This document shows, piece after piece, positions 18,707-28,313 of a stretch of 64,000 bases of DNA. A program made the translations under genes and the position numbers. The stretch comes from Candidatus Endomicrobiellum porotermitis. Lineage in GTDB: Bacteria; Elusimicrobiota; Endomicrobiia; Endomicrobiales; Endomicrobiaceae. The notes below the pieces were generated by a model that made no database searches, was not told the DNA's origin, and saw nothing but the letters and a program-made list of their open reading frames with translations. Location of the stretch: NCBI GenBank assembly GCA_031289055.1, contig JAITQE010000025.1:1-64000 (forward strand), in the 5' to 3' direction. Each line of letters starts with the position of its first letter. Positions within the stretch are counted from its first letter, which is position 1.

Positions 18707-19183
18707 ATGAAATGTCCTTTTTGCGGGAGTTTTCGCGACCAAGTTCTTGATTCGCGCCCTGTAGAACATACGTCCGCAGTCAGGAGACGTAGAGAATGTT
18801 CCAATTGTAAAAAAAGATACACCACTTTTGAAAGACCTGAAGAAGTTACTATTATGGTAGTAAAATCCGACGGCAGAAGGGAGCCTTTTGACAGAAAAAA
18901 GATTTGGACGGGCATAGACAGAGCTTGTAAGAAAAGATCAGTTTCAGTTGAAACAATAGAAAAAATAGTCAACGAAATTGAAAATGACATTATGGGCGAA
19001 TATGTTATGGAGATTCCCTCTAGTACCATAGGGGATAAAATTTTGGAAAAAATTTGGAACATTGATTTGGTGGCATATGTGAGATTTGCGTCTGTATACA
19101 GAAAATTTGGCGATATAGATACTTTTATGCAGGAGCTGAAAAAATTGAAGAAAGAACATATGAAACGAAGTAATAAAAAATAA
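18707..19183 (+). CDS. nrdR: transcriptional repressor NrdR
   Basis: The 158-aa protein has an N-terminal zinc ribbon (CPFCGS, then CSNCKKRYTTFER) and an ATP-cone domain (VVKSDGRREPFDRKKIWTGIDRACKKRSVS). This is the standard architecture of NrdR, which senses ATP/dATP and represses ribonucleotide reductase genes. It is intact although the nrdJ directly downstream is a pseudogene, so it presumably controls another reductase or is a survivor on the way out. Confidence 0.97.
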   Translation: MKCPFCGSFRDQVLDSRPVEHTSAVRRRRECSNCKKRYTTFERPEEVTIMVVKSDGRREPFDRKKIWTGIDRACKKRSVSVETIEKIVNEIENDIMGEYVMEIPSSTIGDKILEKIWNIDLVAYVRFASVYRKFGDIDTFMQELKKLKKEHMKRSNKK

Positions 19184-19307
19184 ATATTGTTTGTTGATTT
19201 ATATTGCCGATTGTCGCCTTGTAATTAGTTGAGATAGGATACCGAGTCCTTATGCGATAATTAAAATTTTAATTATGAAAAGGTACGGTTATTGATAGGA
19301 GATTTTT

Positions 19308-21046
19308 ATGTCGCAAAAAGATAAAAAAGCTTTGCTTTCAAGTAAAAAAATTAGTTTGGAAAAAAATGCTATGATTGTTTTGTTTTACCTATAGACGATT
19401 CTATGGACTCTATTTTTGAGACGTTGAAAAATACGGCTCTTATACACAAATCTGGCGGCGGAACAGGTTTTTCTTTTTCACGGCTTCGCCCGAGCAAAGA
19501 CAAAGTAAACACAACTTCTGGGGGGCGCGGGTTCAGTATCTTTTATGCATGTTTTCAATGCGGCTACCGAAGCTATTAAACAGGGTGGGACAAGACGCGG
19601 CGCGAATATGGGAATGCTTAGAATAGACCACCCGGATATTTTAGATTTTATAGTCTGCAAAGATAAGAACGACAGTTTGAACAATTTTAATACTTCCGTT
19701 GCGATTACCAAAGAGTTTATGGACGCTTTAGAGAGAAACGAAGATTATAGCTTATATAATCCCCGCAACGGCGAACTTACGGGCAAATTAAATTCAAAAG
19801 AAGTTTTTAGCAAAATAGTTGACCAAGCGGGGAAGAGCGGAGAGCCTGGCGTAGTTTTTATAGATAGAGTGAACGAAAATAATCCTACGCCTGAAATCGG
19901 AACGATAGAATCTACAAATCCTTGCGACGAGCAGCCTCTTCTTCCATATGAATCTTGCAATTTAGGCTCAATAAATCTTGGACATTTTGTCAAAGACGGC
20001 GATGTTGATTGGAAAAGGCTTGAGAAAACGATAAAGACAGCGGTTCATTTCTTAGACAATGTCATATATATGAACAATTATCCCATATATAAAATTGCCC
20101 AAACCACGCGTTCCAACAGAAAAATAGGGCTTGGAATTATGGTTTGGGCCGATATGCTTTTGTCCTTAGGCATACCATATGGTTCAAAAGAATCGTTAGA
20201 CTTGGCTGAAAAGCTTATGGGTTTTATAGAGTCTAATGGACAAAATAGCTGAGAAAGGAAGCGTTCAAGGACTTTCCGAAATACCCGAAGATATAAGAAG
20301 AATTTTTATAACGTCGCACGATATTAGTCCGGAAGGACATGTGAAAATGCAAGCAGTTTTCCAACGGTTTACCGATAACGCGGTTTCTAAAACCGTGAAC
20401 TTTCCGCACTCCGCTACAAAAGAAGACGTTGAAAAAGTCTATATGCTTTCGTATAGAGAAGGCTTGTAAAGGCGTTACAGTTTATCGCGACGGAAGCAGG
20501 GACGCGCAGGTTTTAAACCTTGCAAGTAAAAAGGAAGAGCAAATATCGCCCAAAGAAGCAAAGCCAAGAATTGTCCTATGAAGACTGCGGGTTTTACTTT
20601 CCTTATGCATACGGGCTGCGGCAGGATGTATGTGACGGTAAATGAAGACAATAGAGGAGCATGCGAAGTGTTTACTCAGCTTGGCAAATCAGGCGGATGC
20701 ACGTCGTCTCAAGCAGAGGCAATAAGTCGTTTGATTTCTTTAGCGTTGCGGTCCGGAGTTAACCAAAATGAAATAATAAGACAACTTAAAGGTATAAGAT
20801 GCCCGTCTCCGACGCTTGTTCGGGGCGGAGCTATATTGTCTTGCGCTGACGCTGTTGCCAAAGCTTTGGAGGCGTATAACAGAGAAAAATCTGCAAGATT
20901 CTAATATATATGGAGATAATGCTAGGCGATATGTTTATGACTCTGATGCTAATTTAACGGGAACATGCCCTCAGTGTCCTGAATGCGGCGAGCTGTTAAC
21001 TTTTTCGGAAGGCTGCGTTTGTCTGCCGCGGATGCGGATATTCTAA
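19308..21046 (+). pseudogene. nrdJ: class II (B12-dependent) ribonucleotide reductase, multiply frameshifted
   Basis: A start with AGGAGA at 19297-19302 opens [16 protein letters not shown] but stops at about 19393. Fragments in successive frames then follow the NrdJ order. These are [20 protein letters not shown] and [16 protein letters not shown]; then, from 19545 to 20252, [24 protein letters not shown] to [16 protein letters not shown]; then the segment ending in NFPHSATKEDVEKVYMLSYREGL. The last pieces are GVTVYRDGSRDAQVL, a segment with GKSGGCTSSQAEAISRLISLALRSGV, and CPECGELLTFSEGC. Much of the N-terminus is deleted. The finger-loop motif, normally NPCGEQPL, reads NPCDEQPL. At least five frame changes make it non-functional. 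Confidence 0.93.
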
Positions 21047-21073
21047 ATGTTCTTGAGTAAAAGGATAGAAGAA

Positions 21074-21625
21074 ATGGTTAAAAACGACAAGTGGATAAAA
21101 AAGATGGCAGTTGAACGGAAAATGATAGAGCCGTTTGAGCCGGCGCAAGTCAGAGACGGCAAAATTTCATACGGAACTTCTTCTTACGGTTATGACACGC
21201 GCCTTTCAAATGAATTTAAAATAATGAAGAAGGATGTGAGCGTCTTAGATCCCAAACAGTCTCAAGATAATTTATTTGAGGCGATAACGGTTAAGGATTA
21301 CTGCGAGATTCCTCCAAACTCCGTGGTTTTAGGTAAAACTATAGAGTATTTTAGAATACCTAGAGATATAGTAACGATTGCATTTGGAAAGTCTACATAT
21401 TCAAGATGCGGCATATTTGTAAATATCACCCCTTTTGAGCCTGAATGGGAAGGTTGTGTTACTCTTTCAATAGCAAACGCTACATCTGTCCCTGTGAGAG
21501 TTTACGCAAACGAAGGCATAGCCCAAGTGTTGTTTTTAGGAGTAAGCGAAATCTGCGAAATCTCTTACGCTGATAGAAAGGGCAAATACCAAGCCCAGAA
21601 GACTATAACTTCAGCAAAAATTTGA
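21074..21625 (+). CDS. dcd: dCTP deaminase
   Basis: This enzyme deaminates dCTP to dUTP for thymidylate synthesis. The start chosen is ATG at 21074, which gives the family N-terminus MVKNDKWIKKMAVERKMIEPFEP and has AAGGATAGAAGAA just upstream. A start at 21047 overlaps the end of the nrdJ remnant. The 183-aa product has SYGTSSYGYDTRL, the catalytic-region GKSTYSRCGI and PLEPEWEG-like PFEPEWEGCVTLSIAN, and YANEGIAQVLF. It probably once formed an operon with nrdR-nrdJ and is now the intact end of it. Confidence 0.93.
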   Translation: MVKNDKWIKKMAVERKMIEPFEPAQVRDGKISYGTSSYGYDTRLSNEFKIMKKDVSVLDPKQSQDNLFEAITVKDYCEIPPNSVVLGKTIEYFRIPRDIVTIAFGKSTYSRCGIFVNITPFEPEWEGCVTLSIANATSVPVRVYANEGIAQVLFLGVSEICEISYADRKGKYQAQKTITSAKI

Positions 21626-21685
21626 TACAATGTTTCAAGTTTATTACGTTGCTTACCATGTGTATTGACATAGGATGATATATCA

Positions 21686-22153
21686 ATGTCTGATTTTATA
21701 AAGACACACTTTTGGGAAGTTATAAGATTTCATTATGCAGACTTCTGCGGTCGCGCTACTCTTAAGGCAGTTTTGGTATTTTGCGTCGACTCTTTTTGTT
21801 CTGGTTGTCATTTTAAATAGCATACCTTCGGGGTGGGGTGGGGGTCTTTCTTCTTTGTTGTGGTTGGTTCTATTTTTGCCTTTCTTGGCAATAACAACCC
21901 GCAGCGCGACGCTAATATAAGCGGTTGGTTTCAATTGTTGTGGTTTATTCCAGTGATTGGCTGGATATTAATGCTTGTTATGTTGTCTTTGCCTGCGGTA
22001 GAGTTTAACAGATTTAATAAAACTGAAAGAAAAAAAGAAGCTAAGGAGCATAAAGATATAAAAATAAAGACAAACGTTACTCCTAGTGCAAGAGAAACTG
22101 CAGTATATGTAAAAACAAATACAAACAAAAGTAAGAAGACAGGAAAAGAATAA
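21686..22153 (+). pseudogene. DUF805-family membrane protein, two frameshifts
   Basis: ATG at 21686 opens MSDFIKTHFWEVIRFHYADFCGRATL, the N-terminus typical of DUF805 proteins. The continuation RQFWYFASTLFVLVVILNSIP is one frame away. The last part, DANISGWFQLLWFIPVIGWILMLVML plus a K-rich tail ending at 22153, is in a third frame. The junctions lie near 21767 and near 21905, where the conserved TTRRLHD-type motif appears to have lost 4 nt. No single frame gives a whole protein. The stop overlaps the guaA start (TAATG). The function of DUF805 inner-membrane proteins is not established. Confidence 0.75.
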
Positions 22154-23682
22154 TGATTTTAATTTTGGATTTTGGCTCGCAGTACACTCAGTTAATTGCG
22201 AGACGCATAAGAGAAGAGAAAGCGTATTGTGAGATATGTCCCGGAAATAAGTCTTTGGATTCTTTTTCTGGGATAAAAAATTTAAAGGGCGTGATATTGT
22301 CAGGCGGCTACGATAGCGTTTATTCAAAAGATGCGCCTTGTCCCGATTCTAGAGTTTGGGAGTTAAATGTTCCTATTTTGGGGATATGTTACGGAATGCA
22401 GCTTATAGCCGAACGTCTTGGCGGAAAAGTCGCTCCGTCAAAACATAGAGAGTTTGGGCTTGCGAGCGTAAACGTAGAATGCGGCTGTTCTCTTTTTAAA
22501 GGACTTAAGTCTAAAGAAACTTTTTGGATGAGCCACGGCGATAAACTTTCTAAAATGCCCAAGGGCTTTAAAGTTACGGCAAAGTCTGAGAATTCTCCTT
22601 ATGCCGCCATAGAAAACATCTCAAAGAATATGTATGGCGTTCAGTTTCACCCGGAAGTAAAACACTCTGTACACGGCAAAAAAATACTTCAGAATTTTAT
22701 ATTTAATATTTGCGGCTCTAAACGCGATTGGACAATGAAGTCTTACATAGTAGACGAAGTAAAAAGAATCCGCGCCCGCGCGGGCCAAAGCAAAGTTTTG
22801 TGCGCGTTATCAGGCGGCGTAGATTCTTCGGTCGCGGCTGTAATGCTGCATAAAGCAATAGGCGAACGGCTTATTTGCGTTTACGTTGACCATGGTCTTC
22901 AAAAACTTGGCGAGACTGAAAGGGTTAAAAAAGTTTTCGGCGGGATGTTTGGTAAAAATCTTATAATTGTTGCCGCCAAGAAAATATTTTTATCAAAACT
23001 TGAAGGCGTTGCAGACCCCGAACAGAAGAGAAAAATTATCGGTCGTACTTTTATAGAGGTTTTTGACAAAGAGGCAAAGAAGTTAAAAGGCATAGACTAC
23101 CTCTTACAGGGGACGATTTATCCTGACGTAATAGAAAGCGTTTCTATAAAGGGATCAAAAGCTCCTATTAAAAGCCATCATAATGTCGGCGGACTTCCTG
23201 AAAAAATAAAGATGAAATTAATTGAACCTTTGAAGTTTTTGTTCAAAGATGAAGTAAGAGTTTTGGGAAAAGAACTTGGAATTCCTGAAGAAATTATAAA
23301 CAGGCAGCCTTTTCCCGGACCAGGTCTTGCCGTGAGGACTTTAGGCGAAGTAACGGAAGAAAAGCTGAATATTTTGAAAGCTGCCGACGATATAGTAACT
23401 CAGGAAATAATCAAAGCTAGACTTTATGAAAAAATCTGGCAGTCTTTTGCTGTAATCCTTCCAGTTAAGACGGTCGGCGTCATGGGCGATGTCAGAACAT
23501 ATGAGTACGTTATTGCATTGAGAGCTGTAAATTCCGCCGACGCTATGACTGCCGATTGGGTAAAACTTCCATACGATCTGCTTGGACGCATATCTTCCCG
23601 AATTATAAACGAGGTTAAAGGCGCAAACAGAGTGGTTTATGATATTTCAAATAAACCTCCAGCTACCATTGAGTGGGAATAA
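22153..23682 (+). CDS. guaA: GMP synthase (glutamine-hydrolysing)
   Basis: This enzyme converts XMP to GMP. The full-length 509-aa protein begins with a class I glutamine amidotransferase domain (nucleophile in GICYGMQLIAERLGG; His/Glu in GVQFHPEVKHS). It continues with the ATP-pyrophosphatase loop ALSGGVDSSVAA and the dimerisation domain ending in NKPPATIEWE. It overlaps the DUF805 remnant by one base and pstS by one base (TAATG at both ends), so it is tightly packed in a run leading to the pst genes. Confidence 0.97.
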   Translation: MILILDFGSQYTQLIARRIREEKAYCEICPGNKSLDSFSGIKNLKGVILSGGYDSVYSKDAPCPDSRVWELNVPILGICYGMQLIAERLGGKVAPSKHREFGLASVNVECGCSLFKGLKSKETFWMSHGDKLSKMPKGFKVTAKSENSPYAAIENISKNMYGVQFHPEVKHSVHGKKILQNFIFNICGSKRDWTMKSYIVDEVKRIRARAGQSKVLCALSGGVDSSVAAVMLHKAIGERLICVYVDHGLQKLGETERVKKVFGGMFGKNLIIVAAKKIFLSKLEGVADPEQKRKIIGRTFIEVFDKEAKKLKGIDYLLQGTIYPDVIESVSIKGSKAPIKSHHNVGGLPEKIKMKLIEPLKFLFKDEVRVLGKELGIPEEIINRQPFPGPGLAVRTLGEVTEEKLNILKAADDIVTQEIIKARLYEKIWQSFAVILPVKTVGVMGDVRTYEYVIALRAVNSADAMTADWVKLPYDLLGRISSRIINEVKGANRVVYDISNKPPATIEWE

Positions 23683-24569
23683 TGAAAAAGATAATATTAA
23701 ATTTAATATTAGTATCAGCTGCGGCTGGTTGTTTATTTTATGGTTGCGGTAAATATGCCAACGGCGGCGATAAATATACGGATCCCATACAGATAAAAGG
23801 CTCGGACACTATTGTGAATTTAATTCAGGCGTGGTCTGAGAATTTTGTAGAACAACACCCTACGTATAACGTAAGCGTCACAGGCGGCGGCTCAGGCACG
23901 GGTTTTGCTTCTTTAATTAACAAGACTTGCGATATAGCTATGTCTTCCCGCGAGATAGAAGGTAAAGAAAAATCGTTGGCAGAGAAAAATAATGTAAAAC
24001 CAGTTGAATTTAAAGTTGGTCTTGACGGACTTGCGGTTTTGGTGAATAAAAATAATCCTGTCGACAAATTGACGATACCGCAACTTCGCGATATATTTAT
24101 GGCAAAAATTACAAATTGGAAAGAAGTCGGCGGCAAAGATTTAAAAATAGTAATTCTCTCAAGAGAAAGCAATTCAGGCACGCACATGTTTTTTAAAGAA
24201 CTCGTGTTAAGGAATAACGATAAAAATGCCAAAGACGAATTTTCCGTTCATTCTTTGATGATGTCTTCTTCACAGGCAATATACGATGAGGTATTGCAAA
24301 ATCCCAATGCTTTGGGATATGTTGGCATGGGATTTGTAAACGACGGCGTTAAAGCTCTGTCTGTAGCGGTTGACGATAAAAGCAAGCGTATTTATCCTAA
24401 TGCGGAAAATGTTTTAAACGGATCGTATCCTATTTCAAGACCGTTATATTTATATACTAACGGCGAATCTAGCGGCGTAATAAAAATGTTTATTGATTAT
24501 GCTTTGTCTGAGGAAGGGCAAAAAATTGTTTTAGAAACAGATTTTGTCCCGATAAAAAAACTGCCTTAG
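23682..24569 (+). CDS. pstS: phosphate ABC transporter substrate-binding protein
   Basis: The start at ATG 23682 overlaps the guaA stop; an in-frame ATG at 23673 would lie inside guaA. The 295-aa product has a lipoprotein-type leader (KKIILNLILVSAAAG followed by cysteine candidates at AAAGC or FYGC). The PstS phosphate-binding motifs are present: IKGSDTIVNL, VTGGGSGTGF and LSRESNSGTHMFFKE. It binds periplasmic phosphate for the PstCAB permease encoded next. No phoU or phoBR is in the window. Confidence 0.95.
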   Translation: MKKIILNLILVSAAAGCLFYGCGKYANGGDKYTDPIQIKGSDTIVNLIQAWSENFVEQHPTYNVSVTGGGSGTGFASLINKTCDIAMSSREIEGKEKSLAEKNNVKPVEFKVGLDGLAVLVNKNNPVDKLTIPQLRDIFMAKITNWKEVGGKDLKIVILSRESNSGTHMFFKELVLRNNDKNAKDEFSVHSLMMSSSQAIYDEVLQNPNALGYVGMGFVNDGVKALSVAVDDKSKRIYPNAENVLNGSYPISRPLYLYTNGESSGVIKMFIDYALSEEGQKIVLETDFVPIKKLP

Positions 24570-24653
24570 TTTTATCAATTATAATGCTCAAATATATTAA
24601 CGAACAAATGGTTTTCCGGCTGCCTAAAAGTTTATTATTTTTATGGGATTAAA

Positions 24654-25523
24654 ATGCGAAAAACTTTAGATTTTATTGTTGAAAAAATAATTTTTATATG
24701 TGGAATAGCGTCTATTATATTTGTTGTTTTGATTTTCTCTTTTTTGTTTAAGGAAGGTCTTTCTTTTTTTAAAGATTTTGGGGTTTTAAATTTTATCGGA
24801 GGGCGTTTTTGGTATCCTTCCTCGGATCCGGCTTCATTTGGGATTTTGCCGTTAATAGTAGGTTCAGTTTTTGTAACGATTGGCGCGTGCGCTATAGCTG
24901 TTCCTATAGGAATTATGACGGCTTTATTTATTTCTGAAATTGTTCCAAAAGGAATTCGCGACATTTTAAAATCTTTGGTTGAACTTATGGCGGCGATCCC
25001 CAGCGTTGTCGTAGGTTTTGTCGGAATGATTACGTTAGTTTCTCTGGTAAAAAATATTTTTAATCTGCCTACTGGTCTTACGGCTTTTTCAGGTTCAATA
25101 ATGCTTGCTTTTATGGCAGTGCCTACCATAGTTACAATATCGGAAGACGCTATACGTTCAGTTCCTTGGCAGTATAAACAGGGAGCTTTAGCGTTGGGCG
25201 CGACCAAGTGGCAAACTATAAGAAGAATTGTTCTAAAGGCGGCGATGCCAGGCATAATTGCGGCTGTAATGCTTGGCATAGGCAGAGTAATTGGCGAGAC
25301 GATGGCTGTAATGATGATAACAGGCAATGCGGCTCACATCCCTCATTCTATTTTTGAACCTGTAAGAACGATGACTGCCGCAATTGCGGCTGAAATGGGC
25401 GAGACGGTAAGAGGCGGTATGCACTACAAGTCTTTGTTCGCGATAGGACTTGTTCTTTTTTTGATAACATTTCTTATAAATTTTATTGCGGATTTGTTTC
25501 TCGGGAAAAGTAAAAATACATGA
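24654..25523 (+). CDS. pstC: phosphate ABC transporter permease PstC
   Basis: The 289-aa inner-membrane permease has about six membrane segments and the binding-protein-dependent transport signature EDAIRSVPWQYKQGALALGATKWQTIRRIVLKAAMPGI (EAA loop). It pairs with PstA. The 84-bp gap after pstS contains no clear terminator. The stop overlaps the pstA start by 4 nt. Confidence 0.95.
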   Translation: MRKTLDFIVEKIIFICGIASIIFVVLIFSFLFKEGLSFFKDFGVLNFIGGRFWYPSSDPASFGILPLIVGSVFVTIGACAIAVPIGIMTALFISEIVPKGIRDILKSLVELMAAIPSVVVGFVGMITLVSLVKNIFNLPTGLTAFSGSIMLAFMAVPTIVTISEDAIRSVPWQYKQGALALGATKWQTIRRIVLKAAMPGIIAAVMLGIGRVIGETMAVMMITGNAAHIPHSIFEPVRTMTAAIAAEMGETVRGGMHYKSLFAIGLVLFLITFLINFIADLFLGKSKNT

Positions 25524-26374
25524 TAAAACTTAGTCCTAAATTATCTCAAAAGTTTTCATACGCGCTACTCTGCTTTGCCGCTATTTTGGCGATAGCTCCG
25601 GTACTTTTAATAGTTTTTATGATCATAAAAAACGGCGCGTCGGCTATAAGCTGGGAATTTTTATCGTCGATGCCTAAGGACGGCATGCGCGGCGGGGGAA
25701 TTTTACCGGCAATACTAGGAACTCTTTCAATAGTGTTATGCGCTATTACGGTTACGCTTCCCGTAGGCGTGTGCGCCGCTATATATTTAAACGAATATGC
25801 GAAAGACAACATGCTTACAAGAATAATAAAACTTGCAATCGTTAATTTGGCTGGAGTTCCGTCGGTTGTTTACGGGTTGTTTGGGTTTGGAATTTTTGTT
25901 ATGTTTTTAAAGCTAGGAGTTTCTATAATTGCTGGCGCTTTGACCTTATCAATAATGGAGCTTCCGGTTATTATAACCACTGCTAGAAGCGCGTTAAACA
26001 GCGTGCCGTATTCTTTTAGAGAGGCTAGTTTGTCCTTAGGAGTGAGTAGATGGCAGACTATAAGGCATGTTGTTCTTCCGAGCGCAATACCCGGTATTTT
26101 GACCGGAGCCATTTTAAGTATTGCAAGAATTTCTGGGGAAACTGCTCCTATATTGTTTACCGCGGCGGCATTTTATGTGCCTCATCTTCCTTATTCAATA
26201 TTTGATCAAGTTATGGCTTTGCCTTATCATCTTTATATTATTTCAACGCAAATCCCAAACATGCCCAAAAACGTCATATATGGTACGGCTTTTGTTTTGT
26301 TAATGATGGTTTTGACTATGAGCTGCGTCGCTATTTTTGCAAGAGTTTATTTCAGGAAACGTAGGAAATGGTAG
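25520..26374 (+). CDS. pstA: phosphate ABC transporter permease PstA
   Basis: The 284-aa polytopic membrane protein carries the EAA loop TARSALNSVPYSFREASLSLGVSRWQTIRHVVLPSAIPGI. Other PstA-type features are GGGILPAILGTL near residue 55 and SGETAPILFTAA. It forms the channel with PstC. It overlaps pstC by 4 nt and pstB by 7 nt, indicating one translationally coupled unit. Confidence 0.95.
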   Translation: MIKLSPKLSQKFSYALLCFAAILAIAPVLLIVFMIIKNGASAISWEFLSSMPKDGMRGGGILPAILGTLSIVLCAITVTLPVGVCAAIYLNEYAKDNMLTRIIKLAIVNLAGVPSVVYGLFGFGIFVMFLKLGVSIIAGALTLSIMELPVIITTARSALNSVPYSFREASLSLGVSRWQTIRHVVLPSAIPGILTGAILSIARISGETAPILFTAAAFYVPHLPYSIFDQVMALPYHLYIISTQIPNMPKNVIYGTAFVLLMMVLTMSCVAIFARVYFRKRRKW

Positions 26375-27120
26375 ATAAAATAAAGATAGAAAACTTAAGT
26401 TGTTACTATAATAAAAAATGTGTTTTGGACTCTTTAGATCTTAATGTTGTTGAAAACGAAATTTTGGGCGTTATAGGACCTGCCAACAGCGGCAAAACTA
26501 CTTTTTTAAGAACAATCAACAGAATGAACGACTTTGACGTTACGTATTCAAGAAAAGGCAATGTTTATCTTGACGGCGATGATATTTTTGACATAGATGC
26601 TGAGAATTTAAGAAGAAGAGTCGGCACGCTTTTTGCCATGCCTATACCTCTTCCTATGAGTATTTACGACAACATAACTTATGCGCCCAAACGTTTAGGG
26701 CTTGTCGCCAAAAAATCAGATTTAGACGGCATGGTTGAAAGGGTTCTAAAATACGCTTCTCTTTGGGACGAGGTAAAAGACAGGCTTGACGCTTCGGCGA
26801 TGAAGATGTCAGGAGGACAGCAACAGCGTTTGTGTATCGCGAGGGTGCTTGCGATAAATCCTGAAGTTATTTTGTTTGACGAACCTTGCTCGGGTCTTGA
26901 TCCCATATCAACTGCAAAAGTTGAAGAGTTGATGATAGAGCTTAAAGAGAAGTACACAATAGTGCTTGTTACAAATAATGTAAAACAGGCGTCCCGCGTC
27001 AGCGATAGAACGGCGTTTTTTCTTATGGGCAAGCTTATAGAAGTTGATAAGACCGGAAAACTTTTTGTTTCTCCTAAAGAAAAAGAAACTGAAGATTATA
27101 TTACCGGACGTTTTGGATAA
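26368..27120 (+). CDS. pstB: phosphate ABC transporter ATP-binding protein
   Basis: The 250-aa ABC ATPase powers PstCA. The signature MSGGQQQRLCIARVLA and Walker B region VILFDEPCSGLDPIST are canonical for PstB. The Walker A loop reads GPANSGKTTFLRTINRMND; the family usually has GPSGCGKST, so two positions differ but the invariant GK(S/T)T is kept. The GDRDD-like middle region is atypical. It is the last pst gene; lpxB follows 4 nt later. Confidence 0.94.
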   Translation: MVDKIKIENLSCYYNKKCVLDSLDLNVVENEILGVIGPANSGKTTFLRTINRMNDFDVTYSRKGNVYLDGDDIFDIDAENLRRRVGTLFAMPIPLPMSIYDNITYAPKRLGLVAKKSDLDGMVERVLKYASLWDEVKDRLDASAMKMSGGQQQRLCIARVLAINPEVILFDEPCSGLDPISTAKVEELMIELKEKYTIVLVTNNVKQASRVSDRTAFFLMGKLIEVDKTGKLFVSPKEKETEDYITGRFG

Positions 27121-27124
27121 TAAA

Positions 27125-28216
27125 ATGCCAAACTATAGAATTTTTATTTCAGCCGGAGATCTTTCGGGCGAAGTTCATGCTTCAAATCTTATAAAAGAAA
27201 TAAAAAAAATAAATCCTTTATGTTTTGTTTCATCTACAGGCGGCAATAATCTTAAAGCTATTTCCGATAATTTTATTGATGATATAGTCAATATAAACGC
27301 TTTCGGTTTTTTGCCGATTAAACAAATTTTTTACTTGAGAAAAGTTTTAAAGAAAATAAAAAGACATTTTTTTGAAAACCGTCCTGATAAAATTATTCTT
27401 GTAGATTATTACGGTTTCCATATACATGTCGCAAGGCTTGCCCAATCGTTGGAAATTCCCGTTTATTATTACGTCAGTCCTCAAGTTTGGGCGTCTCGTA
27501 GCGGCAGGATAAAAGAACTTGCTAAAGTTATAAAAAAGATGCTTGTTATATTTCCGTTTGAAGAGAAGCTTTATAAAGATAATGGCGTTGACGCTGTTTT
27601 TGTAGGAAATCCATTGATAGATAAAATACCTCAAAAAACCAATTTTCAAAAACATGGTTTTGATATTTCAAATCCTCCAGTTATAGGGTTATTTCCGGGA
27701 AGCCGCCAAAGCGCTATAAAGCGCCATATTCCTATTCTCATTGAAACGGCAAAAATATTAAAAGAAAAAATCAACGCTAAATTTATAATGTTTGGCGTTT
27801 CAAATAAAACTGATTTTGCGCCGTCTGATTACGTAACCTTTGACGGGTCTGGTAATTTTGATAAAAGAGCTTCTATTGATTTTGCGGTTTGCCCTTCAGG
27901 CACGGTATGTTTAGAGAATGCTCTTATGGGAATACCAATGGCTATAATTTACAAACTCTCGTATTTTAATTATTTTTTTATAAGAGCTTTGATTAAGGTA
28001 AAGTATGTAGGAATAATCAATATTTTGGCAGGCAAAAGCGTGGCGCCAGAATTTATACAATTTAACGCGAAACCTCAAAAAATCGCTTTTTCGGTGTTGA
28101 CGCAGTTAAATCCTGAAAATTATGCGTCAAAAGTCCAAGAACTACTCTCTTTTAGACAATATTTAGGCGCTCCAGGAGTAAGCAAACGAGCCGCCGAAGT
28201 CATTTTAAATAGATGA
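27125..28216 (+). CDS. lpxB: lipid-A-disaccharide synthase
   Basis: This glycosyltransferase condenses UDP-diacylglucosamine with lipid X at the inner membrane, showing that the organism makes lipid A. The start chosen is ATG at 27125, which gives MPNYRIFISAGDLSGEVHASNLIKEI with the family motif SAGDxSGE. An upstream start at 27044 would overlap pstB. The 363-aa product also has YYVSPQVWASRSGRIKELAK, FVGNPLIDKI and LFPGSRQSAIKRHIP. It is co-directional with the pst genes and probably read from the same transcript. Confidence 0.94.
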   Translation: MPNYRIFISAGDLSGEVHASNLIKEIKKINPLCFVSSTGGNNLKAISDNFIDDIVNINAFGFLPIKQIFYLRKVLKKIKRHFFENRPDKIILVDYYGFHIHVARLAQSLEIPVYYYVSPQVWASRSGRIKELAKVIKKMLVIFPFEEKLYKDNGVDAVFVGNPLIDKIPQKTNFQKHGFDISNPPVIGLFPGSRQSAIKRHIPILIETAKILKEKINAKFIMFGVSNKTDFAPSDYVTFDGSGNFDKRASIDFAVCPSGTVCLENALMGIPMAIIYKLSYFNYFFIRALIKVKYVGIINILAGKSVAPEFIQFNAKPQKIAFSVLTQLNPENYASKVQELLSFRQYLGAPGVSKRAAEVILNR

Positions 28217-28247
28217 GTTGGCGAGGTAGGTAGATTTCGACGTTAAG

Positions 28248-28275
28248 TTGACGGTATAGGATAAGGTTTTATAAA
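28248..28275 (+). promoter_or_regulatory. sigma70-type promoter of the lysA-dap operon
   Basis: TTGACG at 28248-28253 and TATAAA at 28270-28275 are separated by 16 bp, about 40 bp upstream of lysA, in the only gap (97 bp) between lpxB and lysA. Both hexamers are close to consensus. This makes lysA the first gene of a separate transcription unit. Confidence 0.6.
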
Positions 28276-28313
28276 ATGCGGTTTCAACAACGTAGCGATA
28301 GCGCGAGGATAAG

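Noticed and set aside
19184..19307. Cobalamin riboswitch upstream of the B12-dependent reductase remnant
   Set aside because: Only 124 bp are available and no B12-box-like sequence is visible; most of it is AT-rich without a conserved core.
21664..21683. TTGACA with TATATC before the DUF805 remnant
   Set aside because: The spacing is only about 10 bp, far too short for a sigma70 promoter.
21735..22153. Two separate small membrane proteins after dcd
   Set aside because: Both are fragments of one DUF805 protein in different frames; the second starts in an out-of-frame stretch before its real similarity begins.
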